From positions 434,001 to 498,000 of the forward strand of contig JBBCKD010000015.1 of assembly GCA_037191015.1 (NCBI GenBank): a DNA stretch of 64,000 nt, given 5' to 3'. Within the stretch, counting starts at the first letter, position 1; each line of letters starts with the position of its first letter. This DNA is from Ravibacter sp037191015 (GTDB lineage Bacteria; Bacteroidota; Bacteroidia; Cytophagales; Spirosomataceae). The notes under the pieces were generated by a model. It was not told the DNA's origin. It did no database searches and worked only from the letters and a program-made list of their open reading frames with translations. The translations under genes were made by a program, and so were the position numbers. Of this stretch, positions 25,084 through 33,785 are shown piece by piece.

Positions 25084-25602
25084 TCAAAACAGCTCCTGCA
25101 TTTCTTCTTTCAGTGTCGTAAGGGCGATCGAGGTCGCGGAGTTTTCCTGTGCGATGACCCTTTTCATTATTTCCCGCGCCAGCTCACCTGCGGAGGCATC
25201 TTTGGAAACATCCTGTGAAGCAAGGTTGATGATGGTGATGACTTCCTCTTTCGCATTCCGGATAATGTCCCACGTATCTGTACCGATATAGATCTGCTGG
25301 GCTACGTTGTGATTGAATTCCTCCCTGATTTCCCGGAGCAGCAGTTGATGGAGCTCCAAGGCAGTGGTAGCAGATCCGGAAAGTCTGACGATCAGGTTGT
25401 TGGGCGTGATTCTTTCCAGGAAGAGGCACATCCGCTCTGCAGCCTGTATCCGTAACGGGGTAGTGAGCTGGTGATGGGCTATGCGATGCTCCCATACTTT
25501 TTTTTCAGTATAGCCCTTTACAATAGCCCGGATGCTCATATAAGACCCGGCGGTAACAATGAGCACGCAGATTACTATGGTCACTAGTGAATTTAATTCC
25601 AT
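25084..25602 (-). CDS. Conserved Bacteroidota membrane-anchored protein (DUF7935-like)
   Basis: A 172-residue protein with one N-terminal membrane segment (about residues 6-26, LVTIVICVLIVTAGSYMSIRAI) and a soluble, mainly helical domain (AAERMCLFLERITPNNLIVR, then LHQLLLREIREEFNHNVAQQIYIGTDTW). The layout of an N-terminal anchor and a helical cytoplasmic domain with these blocks recurs in many Bacteroidota genomes as a protein of unknown function; I believe the family is DUF7935, but this is from memory. Upstream of mutS2 on the same strand and divergent from the A-type Fe-S gene, with only 42 bases between the starts. Confidence 0.75.
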   Translation of the reverse strand: MELNSLVTIVICVLIVTAGSYMSIRAIVKGYTEKKVWEHRIAHHQLTTPLRIQAAERMCLFLERITPNNLIVRLSGSATTALELHQLLLREIREEFNHNVAQQIYIGTDTWDIIRNAKEEVITIINLASQDVSKDASAGELAREIMKRVIAQENSATSIALTTLKEEMQELF

Positions 25603-25644
25603 ATTTGAGTGTTAAAAACACAAATATCGCTATTCTTTCGCATT

Positions 25645-25953
25645 ATGGACATAGTTGAGCAACCGGTAACCATCACGGACCGTGCAAGGGAGGAAATATC
25701 CGAAACGTTGGCAGCTAACAAGATCCCCGATACCTACGGTGTGAGGGTCGGTATCAGGGGCGGCGGCTGTAGCGGTACGTTTGTACTGGGCTTCGACACT
25801 CCCTGCGAACAGGACTATATTTATACTGTAAACACAGTAAAAGTCCTGATCGACAAAAGGCACCTTTTGTACGTATTGGGAGCCGAGGTGGATTTCATTC
25901 CCTCCGAAGGAGGATATACGATTCAAAATCACTCCCCGGCCCGTTCTTCCTGA
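25645..25953 (+). CDS. A-type iron-sulfur carrier-like protein lacking CxC
   Basis: A 102-residue protein of the HesB/IscA/ErpA fold (TITDRAREEISETLAANK, then VRVGIRGGGCSGTFVLGF). A-type carriers use three cysteines: one in GGGCSG and two in a C-terminal CGCG. Here Cys42 is present, but the protein stops at HSPARSS, just where the CxC would be. An extra Cys54 lies outside the usual motif. It therefore may not hold a cluster by the usual geometry, or may act only as a partner. The ATG at 25645 (MDIVEQPVTI) is preferred to a GTG at 25609. TATTCTTT lies seven bases before the ATG, so the mRNA leader is very short. Confidence 0.83.
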   Translation: MDIVEQPVTITDRAREEISETLAANKIPDTYGVRVGIRGGGCSGTFVLGFDTPCEQDYIYTVNTVKVLIDKRHLLYVLGAEVDFIPSEGGYTIQNHSPARSS

Positions 25954-25967
25954 ATTAAAACTCCTGC

Positions 25968-26537
25968 TTAATCGTCGATAGTAACGTGCTTCCAGTTTTC
26001 GCCCGACCGGATGCGATTGAGCTGGGTATGGGTGATGCCAAATTGCTTGGCAATCATGCGCAGCCTGTTTTTATCGTTCTTCAGCAATTTCTTGATCATC
26101 TTTACCTTAGACTCAGTAAGCTTGTAATTACTGGTTCTCTTTGGTATTGCCCGGTTAAGCACCATCGGGTTGCTCCGGTTGTGCTCGGTCATTTCGTCTT
26201 TGGTAACCCACTTCAGGTTTTCGAAATGGTTATTCTGTTTTTCATAATCGAGATGAATGACGAATTTGTGGTCGAGACTCTTACGGGGTACGAAATTATC
26301 AGCTACCAGCTTGTGTACGTAGTGATTAATTGTTTTTCCGCCGCCTGCACGTATGTTAAGAGAGCGATATCCCTGAATGACCGAACCTTTGATAACAACT
26401 CCGTTTTTAGGGTCGGTCTGGAAGCTCTTAAGCCTCCCGAAGTTAGATACTTCGTAATGCGGGGGATTCTCGACATCGTCAAAATGAATCTTTACCCATT
26501 CCTCATTCCAATTATTCTTGTTCTTGGCGTCTGTCAT
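25968..26537 (-). CDS. NUMOD4-HNH endonuclease-like protein
   Basis: A 189-residue protein with three parts: an N-terminal NUMOD4 DNA-binding motif (about residues 11-40, EEWVKIHFDDVENPPHYEVSNFGRLKS), an HNH-type nuclease region (about 75-125, with VIHLDYEKQNNHFENLKWV), and a C-terminal helix-turn-helix (about 140-185, KLTESKVKMIKKLL...IAKQFGITHTQLNRI). This architecture is typical of homing endonucleases of phages and introns, but free-standing copies are common in Bacteroidota. No intron, phage gene or terminal repeat is beside it. It converges with the A-type Fe-S gene. Confidence 0.82.
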   Translation of the reverse strand: MTDAKNKNNWNEEWVKIHFDDVENPPHYEVSNFGRLKSFQTDPKNGVVIKGSVIQGYRSLNIRAGGGKTINHYVHKLVADNFVPRKSLDHKFVIHLDYEKQNNHFENLKWVTKDEMTEHNRSNPMVLNRAIPKRTSNYKLTESKVKMIKKLLKNDKNRLRMIAKQFGITHTQLNRIRSGENWKHVTIDD

Positions 26538-26634
26538 TTTTTGAAGTTTCTTTTTAGTCAGTGTGATCTTTTAATAGTCACCATCATATTGTACCGTATA
26601 TAATTCAATAATGGCTCTTTCAAATATTTATACG

Positions 26635-27462
26635 TTAAGAGGCCTGCTTTTGTTGTTTAAATGCCCGTGAAATAAACCATATACCCAGAAGTATGGCAGG
26701 GATACTCAGGTTCTGCCCCATATTAAAGGCCAGGTCGTCTTCAAATGCAACCTGGTTTTCTTTGAAAAACTCGATAATAAAGCGCGCAGTGAATACCCAT
26801 ACCATGAAAATCCCGACGAGCAGGCCGCCCGGAGTTTTTTCTTTATACTTGTTCCATATCCAGCACATGATGAAAAAGAGCGTCAGGTAGGCAAGCGTCT
26901 CATAGATGGCTGTGGGGTGCCGCGGTACGGTCGAGTATTCATGGTTCTGCAGGAAGATAAATCCCCATGGGACAGAGGTCTCCGTCCCGATAATTTCGGA
27001 ATTCATCAGGTTGCCCATCCTTATAAATGCCCCGGCGAGGGCAACTGTAATCGCTATACGGTCTGCAACCCAGAAGAACGTCTGCCCCGATTTCTCCCTG
27101 GTGCGGCTGTAAAGCCACAAGCCGGTGAATATCCCGATTATTGCGCCGTGGCTGGCGAGCCCGGCGAATGGGGGCATGATAACTTCTAATGGATTTTTAA
27201 TCAGCACGGAAGGCTCATAAAACAGGAAATGCCCGATCCGCGCTCCCAAAACTGTCGAAAAAAGCATGTAGAGCGTAAGCGTGTCGATGTCTGTCATCGG
27301 CTTACCCTCCTTCCTGAAAATATGGATCATGATCTGCTGGCCTATGATAAAGCCAAGGGCAAACAGCAGGCCGTACCAGCGTACGGGAATAGGACCAATG
27401 CCCGCGATTTCGGGGATGGTGAAAATTTCCGGAGAAACATCCCAGGTAATGAATGATAGCAT
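26635..27462 (-). CDS. lgt: Prolipoprotein diacylglyceryl transferase
   Basis: A 275-residue inner-membrane enzyme that transfers diacylglycerol from phosphatidylglycerol to the lipobox cysteine of prolipoproteins, the first step of lipoprotein maturation. Seven membrane segments are predicted. Family motifs include VRWYGLLFALGF, GARIGHFLFYEP, GLASHGAIIGI with the catalytic histidine, and FIRMGNLMNSEIIGT with conserved Arg and Asn. It has its own promoter 70 bases upstream and serves the lipoproteins encoded elsewhere in the window (YceI, DUF4838). Confidence 0.96.
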   Translation of the reverse strand: MLSFITWDVSPEIFTIPEIAGIGPIPVRWYGLLFALGFIIGQQIMIHIFRKEGKPMTDIDTLTLYMLFSTVLGARIGHFLFYEPSVLIKNPLEVIMPPFAGLASHGAIIGIFTGLWLYSRTREKSGQTFFWVADRIAITVALAGAFIRMGNLMNSEIIGTETSVPWGFIFLQNHEYSTVPRHPTAIYETLAYLTLFFIMCWIWNKYKEKTPGGLLVGIFMVWVFTARFIIEFFKENQVAFEDDLAFNMGQNLSIPAILLGIWFISRAFKQQKQAS

Positions 27463-27528
27463 AACGCAATGATTCTGCCTATATACCAGGCATTGACTAA
27501 GTAAGACTGCGGATCGTATATCCGTTTA

Positions 27529-27555
27529 CAAAACTACAAAATTTTAATAACACAA
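27529..27555 (-). promoter_or_regulatory. Candidate promoter of lgt
   Basis: On the minus strand TTG at 27555-27553, a 16-base spacer and TAGTTTTG at 27536-27529, an exact -7 match. The spacer is one base shorter than the usual 17-23. The leader to the lgt ATG at 27462 would be about 60 bases. Confidence 0.55.
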
Positions 27556-27576
27556 AACGCTATCGGAATTTTCACG

Positions 27577-28530
27577 CTAGCCTATCGCAATTTTGCTCAG
27601 GATGGAGTCGATGATATGGGAAGTTTTGATGTCGTCCGCTTCTGCCTCATAGTTGAGCAGGATACGATGGTTCATAATATCGGGAACGACCTCTTTGATA
27701 TCTTCCGGCAAAACATAGTTGCGGCCTTCCATATAAGCCAGCGCTTTGGCAGCCAGGTTAAGGTGTATGGTAGCCCGTGGAGACACACCGAACTGGATAT
27801 ACCGGGCCTCTTCCTTGAAATTGTATTCCAGCGGCCTGCGGGTGGCGAACACCAGCTCTATGATATACCGCTCCAGCGTTTCCGAAATATTGACCTTGTT
27901 GACCTCCTCGCGGATCCTGAAGATGTCTTCCTTTGAAAGGAGCGCCTTCGGAGTGTACCTGAAATCGAGGTCGGCCATTCTCCTCATCACTTCCAGTTCC
28001 TCGTTACGGTTGAGGTAGTCTAGGTGCACCTTCATCATAAACCGGTCGAGCTGCGCTTCCGGAAGCGGGTAGGTGCCTTCCTGCTCTACGGGATTCTGGG
28101 TCGCGAGCACAAGGAACGGCTTGTCGAGCTTGTAGGTAGTATCGCCTATCGTCACCTGCTTTTCCTGCATGGCTTCAAGCAGGGCGGACTGGACTTTGGC
28201 CGGTGAGCGGTTTACTTCGTCGGCGAGGATGATATTGGCAAAGATAGGTCCCCTTTTGACTTCGTAGTCTCCCAGCTTCGGCTTGTAGATCATCGTGCCG
28301 ATGAGGTCGGACGGAAGCAGGTCGGAAGTAAACTGTATCCGGCGGAAATCGAGCTGGAGCACCTGTGAAATGGTATTGATCGAAAGGGTCTTGGCAAGCC
28401 CGGGGACCCCCTCGAGCAGGATATGCCCGCCGGTGAAAAGGCCTATCAATATCCGGTTGATCAGGCTTTCCTGGCCGACTACCACCTTGCCTATTTCCTC
28501 CAGTACTTCCTTTATCTTTTTCTGGTACAT
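27577..28530 (-). CDS. MoxR-family AAA+ ATPase
   Basis: A 317-residue AAA+ ATPase of the MoxR family, chaperone-like proteins that activate metal-centre enzymes or remodel complexes. Walker A GVPGLAKT is at 41-48, Walker B ILADEVNRS follows, sensor 1 is LATQNPVEQEGTYPLPEAQLDRF, and a C-terminal lid domain completes it. MoxR genes usually precede DUF58 and VWA-domain genes; here lgt lies downstream and prmC upstream, so this copy is isolated from its usual partners in this window. Confidence 0.93.
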   Translation of the reverse strand: MYQKKIKEVLEEIGKVVVGQESLINRILIGLFTGGHILLEGVPGLAKTLSINTISQVLQLDFRRIQFTSDLLPSDLIGTMIYKPKLGDYEVKRGPIFANIILADEVNRSPAKVQSALLEAMQEKQVTIGDTTYKLDKPFLVLATQNPVEQEGTYPLPEAQLDRFMMKVHLDYLNRNEELEVMRRMADLDFRYTPKALLSKEDIFRIREEVNKVNISETLERYIIELVFATRRPLEYNFKEEARYIQFGVSPRATIHLNLAAKALAYMEGRNYVLPEDIKEVVPDIMNHRILLNYEAEADDIKTSHIIDSILSKIAIG

Positions 28531-28606
28531 TCAATAAGAATTGGAATTCATAAAAACACAGATATACCGGAAGCAAACGTTCCGCATGAAAAGCAAATTG
28601 CGCCTT

Positions 28607-29467
28607 TCATGGATTATCTGCCCGGATAAACCTGTTTTTACCATGAATATCTTTCAGCATGTCAACGTTGATATACCCGTTCCCGGTAAATACCTGCACG
28701 GTTTCGGGGCCGAAATGCTCGTTTATTTCCACATAGCACCTGCCGCCGGGCTTGAGATGTTTTCTCCCGAAGTCGGCTATGGCCTGGTAAAACAGCAACG
28801 GGCTCGAGTCTTCAACGAAAAGCGCTTCGTGTGGTTCAAAACGTAATACATTCGGGCGCATTTGCTCTGCCTCCGAATACGTAACATAGGGCGGGTTGCT
28901 GACGATACAGTCAAATTCCTTTTCGCCCAGCATTTCACTTGTTTTCGGGTCAAGAATATCCTTTATTTCAAAAGTGACGTTCGCCATGAGACGAAAAGCA
29001 TTGTCTTGCGCGACCCGGAGCGCATTTTCGGACACATCCCAGCCGTAGACTTCCGCATGGGGAAGGAACCGCGCCAGCACGATGGCGATGCAGCCGCTGC
29101 CGGTGCCGATGTCCAGGATGCTCACTTTTTCATCCTCTTCCGTATAGTCACGTGTGATGAGCCTCACCAGTTCCTCGGTCTCGGGCCGGGGGATCAGCAC
29201 CGAAGACGAAACGGTGAATTTTAAACCACAGAATTCTTCCGACCCGATAATGTGCTGAACGGGCTCGTTCCGGTTCAGCCGCTCGATGATTTTTTCCCAG
29301 TCGGGCTGAAGATTGTCGGGCGCGATGGGCCGGTCGACCAGGACATCCACATTGCTCAGCCGCAGAAAATGATTCAGAAGTATATGGACAATGGCTTGCT
29401 TTTCCTTGTTCGGGTAGTTGGTGATCCGAGTTGTCAGGTAATCAAACAGTTGCCGGGCAGAAGTCAT
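28607..29467 (-). CDS. prmC: Peptide chain release factor glutamine methyltransferase
   Basis: A 286-residue SAM-dependent enzyme that methylates the glutamine of the GGQ motif in release factors RF1 and RF2. An N-terminal helical domain (about 1-85) is followed by the Rossmann domain with ILDIGTGSGCIAI (117-129) and the NPPY motif at 191-194 that holds the glutamine side chain. Divergent from ribD with 118 bases between them, a pairing frequently seen in Bacteroidota. Confidence 0.95.
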   Translation of the reverse strand: MTSARQLFDYLTTRITNYPNKEKQAIVHILLNHFLRLSNVDVLVDRPIAPDNLQPDWEKIIERLNRNEPVQHIIGSEEFCGLKFTVSSSVLIPRPETEELVRLITRDYTEEDEKVSILDIGTGSGCIAIVLARFLPHAEVYGWDVSENALRVAQDNAFRLMANVTFEIKDILDPKTSEMLGEKEFDCIVSNPPYVTYSEAEQMRPNVLRFEPHEALFVEDSSPLLFYQAIADFGRKHLKPGGRCYVEINEHFGPETVQVFTGNGYINVDMLKDIHGKNRFIRADNP

Positions 29468-29585
29468 CGTTAAGTTTATTATTGAACGGGAAAGTTAAAA
29501 AAAAATACTTAGGTTGGCATCAGAATAAGTGGCAGGAAAAGAAAAACGTCCGGAATATCGGGAAAGTAATTAAAGATACCAGAAA

Positions 29586-30668
29586 GTGGATATCAACCAG
29601 GTGTTTATGGAAAGAGCCCTCGAGCTGGCAGGCCGGGGAAGGGGATATGTAAGCCCGAATCCTATGGTGGGTTGCGTGCTTGTAGCCGGCCGACGGATTA
29701 TCGGTGAAGGCTGGCACAGGAATTACGGGAAGCACCACGCCGAGGTGGAGGCGTTCCTTGATGCGTCGTCAAAAGGATTTGAGCATGAGATCAGGGGGGC
29801 CACTGCCTATGTCACGCTCGAGCCATGCAGCCATTTCGGAAAGACCCCTCCCTGCGTCGATCTGCTGATTTCAGGAAAGATCGGGCGGGTGGTAGTGGCA
29901 AACACCGACCCTAACCCGCTTGTAAGCGGGCGAGGGCTTTCCAGGTTGAGAGATTCGGGGATAGAAGTGTTTGAAGGGATGCTTGCCGATGAGGGAAGAG
30001 CGCTCAACAGGCGTTTTTTTAAAGGAATGACGTCCGGGTATCCGTATGTGATCCTGAAATGGGCGCAAAGCCGCGACGGCTATTTGTCGCTCCCCGGGGA
30101 GGCCGTGAAGATCAGCGGCGATCTCGCCGATCTGACCGTACATAAATGGCGGGCCGAAGAAGATGCGATTCTGGTAGGGAAAAATACCGTCCTCGTCGAT
30201 AACCCGCGTCTGAACGTCAGGAAGTGGGAGGGCAGGAACCCGGTGAGGGTGATCCTCGACAGGAACCTCGCGGGAGCGGAGCGGGGCTTACATGTGACGG
30301 ACCATTCCCAGCCCACGATTTTCGTGAATACCCTGAAGGAGCAGGTTGTCCCGGGTTCACTGAGCCGTTATGAACCTGTACCAGAAGCCGGTTTCGCGAT
30401 AAACTATCTGAAAGTACCGGCAGGAGAGGAGGAACTCTCCGAAATATTGGGAAAGCTGTACCGCCTGGGGATCGGCTCCGTACTGGTAGAGGGCGGGGCC
30501 AAGGTGCTCGAAGCCTTTTTGCAGGCCGGCTTATGGGACGAGATCAGGGTGATCTGCGGAACGCCCGTGCTGGGCCGCGGCATCCGTGCGCCGCGACCTG
30601 CGGGTACGCTTGTATATCAGGAGCAGGCAGGTGAAGACCTGCTGTCTTATTTCAACTCGCCAAAATAA
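29586..30668 (+). CDS. ribD: Bifunctional riboflavin deaminase/reductase
   Basis: A 360-residue enzyme carrying out the second and third steps of riboflavin synthesis. The N-terminal cytidine-deaminase-like domain has HAE at 51-53 and PCSHFGKTPPC at 80-90, the zinc ligands; the C-terminal reductase domain (about 148-355) has KWAQSRDGYLSL and VLVEGGAKVLEAF. The first codon is GTG at 29586; the family N-terminus (xxFMERALELAxRG) fits this start, and the next ATG at 29607 would also be acceptable. The 3' end overlaps the convergent DUF4838 gene by 22 bases. Confidence 0.95.
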   Translation: MDINQVFMERALELAGRGRGYVSPNPMVGCVLVAGRRIIGEGWHRNYGKHHAEVEAFLDASSKGFEHEIRGATAYVTLEPCSHFGKTPPCVDLLISGKIGRVVVANTDPNPLVSGRGLSRLRDSGIEVFEGMLADEGRALNRRFFKGMTSGYPYVILKWAQSRDGYLSLPGEAVKISGDLADLTVHKWRAEEDAILVGKNTVLVDNPRLNVRKWEGRNPVRVILDRNLAGAERGLHVTDHSQPTIFVNTLKEQVVPGSLSRYEPVPEAGFAINYLKVPAGEEELSEILGKLYRLGIGSVLVEGGAKVLEAFLQAGLWDEIRVICGTPVLGRGIRAPRPAGTLVYQEQAGEDLLSYFNSPK

Positions 30669-32920
30669 AATCCCCAGCCGCGCTCCAATTGGTCGACTTT
30701 GACCAGGATGTGGTTGTCTCCTTCTTTGAGGGGAACGGAAAAAATATCCTGGTTAGGCTCTGCTCTCCTGGATTCGGGATGATCGAGTACCAGCTTATGG
30801 TTCACCCATACACGTATGCCGTCGTTGCTTCCTGCGCCGAACCTGGCGACTCTCGCTTTGTCCGACCTGTAATTATGATATGCATATGCTACTGTGTAGT
30901 CTGAAGGGTCGAACAGCTTCTTAAAGTCGATGTAGGCCGAGACTTCATTAACATAAGGCCGCCACTGAAGAGCTTCACCGTTTTTCCCTTTAAAGGTTGA
31001 ATTGAGATCTACACCCGGTTCGGGGATGAGCTCCTTCCTGAGCCCGTTCCCGTCCGTATTGTCGAACGGGCCCAGGATATGCCAGTCGTTGACAAAGGCC
31101 GGTGCGGACCGGACTTTGTCCAGGAAAGCTTCGATGTTGCCGTAGGTATCGGGCATATCTCCCATAGCCTTGATACGATTCTTCTCCCGTATATTTTCGA
31201 ATTTCGCGAGCGTGGCCGGGTATTTGTCGGCTTTAAGGTAAGAGGCACCCCCGATAGCATAGAAAAAGAGCTTCGTGTACAGGATCGGCAGGTAAGCGAG
31301 CTCTACCCTGCCGGTCAGAGCCTGGTCGCCGGAAGCCGCCTGCTCGGCCAGCACAAAGAGGCTGTCGGCCCTGGCGATCAGCTCAGGTTTGAGATAATTT
31401 ACCTCTATCGGCTGAGCCCAGATGCTGAAATGGGAGGTGTCCGCCTTTACATCGGCGTGCATCATATCGATGTAGCTCTGTATAAAGGGGGCAGCTTTCC
31501 CGTAAACATTTTCTACGAATTCACGGATAAGCTCGTCGCCATTCCGGTCAGGATTCCACATGAGCTGCGCGAACACCCAGGCCCTCAGTTCCGAAAATTC
31601 TCCTCCGCCGTTTTCCGGCACTTTATTGCCCTGTGCAAAAAGTCCCACAGCGCCGTTTTCCGCATACCATTTTACATTGCGGGTCACTGAAGCGAAATTA
31701 GGATACGGCATAAGGTATTGGGAGAAATCCGTGAAATAGTCCCAGACAGAGATCCGGTCGGTGATTTTTTTCCAGGACTCGTAGCGGTCGCGGAAAGGTT
31801 TGCTGTGTTCGCATTCGTCTATACCGTGAGCCGAGCAATAGTTATACCTGCAAAGACGGATGGTGACATTCGGCGATGGCTTCAGGTGTTTCGGCGGAGC
31901 CTCGGAATAAGTATATGCAAAAGTCTGGATCCGGGTCCCGGGATGAACTTTTGCCACTGTATCGGCCACGTAGTTTACAAAGTCGATCAGCGAGCCGCCG
32001 GGGCCGCCCTCACGGTCATCGACAGCCTTGCAGGCCGGGCACTCGCAGTAGCCCATGTAGTCGTTCTGGTCTACCGAAAATACGTCGACGCCGGGGTGCT
32101 GCGCTATCCATTCAAATACTGTATTGACAGACACGGCCCGGGTACCAGGATTAGTAAGGCAGAGCTGGGCTTTTTCCTTCTGGCGCTTACCGTTTACCAG
32201 CGCGAAATATTCCGGATGGGAGGCATAGTATTTTTCCGCCGGCACAAGGTTGTAAAAAGTATGGGCAAAGGGATAGGTCCTGAAGCTTCCGCCCAGGGAG
32301 TCGGGGAGAGGTGCGATGGTCGGATTGAGACGGTTGTAAAGCGCCCACATGGTGTCATATGCCTCTGTGTACCAGGCTTCCCTGTATTCAAAAGCAGGCT
32401 TTTGTATTTCTTCGAATTTTGTGAGCTTAACAGAAGGGCTTGATGGAATTTTCTGAACCTCCCGGGTATACCACCGGCATCCCAGGTGGTCGGAAAGATA
32501 GCCTATGACGCCGTAAAGCGTACCCCGGCTTCCGCCGCCTGCAATGAGGAGGGAAGTACCGTCAGAGCGTAAAATATAGCTTTCATTCGGGAAAGAGTTT
32601 AAGTCGATCCCGCGGGTCAGTGATTCGGGGGCGCCTTGAAAGCCAATGTAAATGAAGGGAGAATCGCCGGTGTTTTCGTGAGTGACAGGCAGCAAAGCGC
32701 CGCTGATCTGCTGCAGGTATGCCTGGAGCTCCCGGGCTGCCCGTTTTTCGGGCGCCGCAGCATCCTTTGATACGAATATCTTATACGGGCTGGAGCCTTC
32801 CCGGACCAGGTAGGTTTCGGTATTGCAGGAAAAAAGGCAGACGGCTATCGCGGACGAAAAGACAAATCTGAATAGACAGGTTTTAAGTAACGGGTGTAAG
32901 AGTGACTTTAAGGGTTTCAT
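30647..32920 (-). CDS. DUF4838 lipoprotein, alpha-glucuronidase-like
   Basis: A 757-residue lipoprotein with a lipobox ending at Cys32 (CLFSC). Residues about 40-150 resemble the N-terminal domain of glycoside hydrolase families 67 and 20 (EKRAARELQAYLQQISG, GTLYGVIGYLSDHLGCRWY). The central part is a DUF4838 domain (FSVDQNDYMGYCECPACKAVD, RLCRYNYCSAHGIDECEH), a predicted TIM-barrel glycosidase, and the C-terminus is a beta-sandwich (WHILGPFDNTDGNGLRKE...IRVWVNHKLVLDH). It probably acts on glycans at the periplasmic or outer surface; no reaction has been fixed for most family members. Convergent with ribD, overlapping 22 bases. Confidence 0.85.
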   Translation of the reverse strand: MKPLKSLLHPLLKTCLFRFVFSSAIAVCLFSCNTETYLVREGSSPYKIFVSKDAAAPEKRAARELQAYLQQISGALLPVTHENTGDSPFIYIGFQGAPESLTRGIDLNSFPNESYILRSDGTSLLIAGGGSRGTLYGVIGYLSDHLGCRWYTREVQKIPSSPSVKLTKFEEIQKPAFEYREAWYTEAYDTMWALYNRLNPTIAPLPDSLGGSFRTYPFAHTFYNLVPAEKYYASHPEYFALVNGKRQKEKAQLCLTNPGTRAVSVNTVFEWIAQHPGVDVFSVDQNDYMGYCECPACKAVDDREGGPGGSLIDFVNYVADTVAKVHPGTRIQTFAYTYSEAPPKHLKPSPNVTIRLCRYNYCSAHGIDECEHSKPFRDRYESWKKITDRISVWDYFTDFSQYLMPYPNFASVTRNVKWYAENGAVGLFAQGNKVPENGGGEFSELRAWVFAQLMWNPDRNGDELIREFVENVYGKAAPFIQSYIDMMHADVKADTSHFSIWAQPIEVNYLKPELIARADSLFVLAEQAASGDQALTGRVELAYLPILYTKLFFYAIGGASYLKADKYPATLAKFENIREKNRIKAMGDMPDTYGNIEAFLDKVRSAPAFVNDWHILGPFDNTDGNGLRKELIPEPGVDLNSTFKGKNGEALQWRPYVNEVSAYIDFKKLFDPSDYTVAYAYHNYRSDKARVARFGAGSNDGIRVWVNHKLVLDHPESRRAEPNQDIFSVPLKEGDNHILVKVDQLERGWGFYFGELK

Positions 32921-32987
32921 GGATAATAACTAAGGGACAAATAAACACAACTCTTCTTAATACAGAGATTGTATTGAAATGTACCCC

Positions 32988-33767
32988 TTATTTATCTTCC
33001 ATCAGATCGTCATCGTTCCAGATGCTCCACGATTTTTCGGCCTGCAGGTAGAGCATTTTCAGGCCGTTGAGCGTGGCGGCTCCCCGTTGGCTTCCTTTTC
33101 TGAGGAACAACGTTTCTGCCGGGTTATAGACCAGGTCGTATAGGTAATGACCCGGACCGATCAGCTCATAGGGGATTTCAGGCGCCGAATCCACGTGAGG
33201 GGACATGCCTAACGGAGTCGTATTGATAATGAGCCGGTAATCGTTCAGTATTTCCTCGTTGAGGTCCCCGTATGAAAGCGTCCCGTCGCCCGCCTGCCTT
33301 GATACCACTTTAAAGGGAGTTCCGATGTCTTCCAGAGCCGTCATCACAGCCCTTGAGGCGCCGCCGTTGCCGAGCACCAGCGCTTTGAGCTCACGGCAGG
33401 AATCGCCACGGTGGTCAATCCATTCCTCCAGCGAGCTCTTAAAACCGTAGTAGTCGGTGTTGAAGCCTTTGGTTGAGCCGTCGGGATAGATCCTGATGGT
33501 ATTGACCGCTCCTATTCTGGCAGATGTCGTATTATCCAGCTCGTCGATATAGGGTATGACGCCCACTTTATAGGGAATCGTAACATTCAGCCCGACCAGG
33601 TTCCTGGTTTTAAGCAACTCCCTGACTTCACTGATATCCTCCAGCGGGAAAAGCTCGTAGGAGCAGTCCGGTATACCTTCGCCGGCAAACTTTTCAGAAA
33701 AGTACTTTTTGGAGAAAGAGTGTGTCAGCGGATAGCCGATCAGGCCGAAAAGTTTCTGTTTGCTCAT
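32988..33767 (-). CDS. aroE: Shikimate dehydrogenase
   Basis: A 259-residue NADP-dependent enzyme that reduces 3-dehydroshikimate to shikimate in aromatic amino acid synthesis. The N-terminal substrate domain has GYPLTHSFS and NVTIPYK with the catalytic lysine; GFNTDYYGF supplies the catalytic aspartate; the cofactor domain has LGNGGASRAV; and the C-terminus has LNGLKMLYLQAEKSW. It is the last gene of a three-gene minus-strand unit, 18 bases after the GHMP kinase, an odd companion for a sugar transporter and sugar kinase. Confidence 0.95.
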   Translation of the reverse strand: MSKQKLFGLIGYPLTHSFSKKYFSEKFAGEGIPDCSYELFPLEDISEVRELLKTRNLVGLNVTIPYKVGVIPYIDELDNTTSARIGAVNTIRIYPDGSTKGFNTDYYGFKSSLEEWIDHRGDSCRELKALVLGNGGASRAVMTALEDIGTPFKVVSRQAGDGTLSYGDLNEEILNDYRLIINTTPLGMSPHVDSAPEIPYELIGPGHYLYDLVYNPAETLFLRKGSQRGAATLNGLKMLYLQAEKSWSIWNDDDLMEDK

Positions 33768-33785
33768 AATAACGCCAATGCTTCC

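Noticed and set aside
25968..26537. Mobile element or phage remnant around the HNH gene
   Set aside because: No integrase, transposase, terminal repeats or target duplications are seen, and neighbours are ordinary chromosomal genes.
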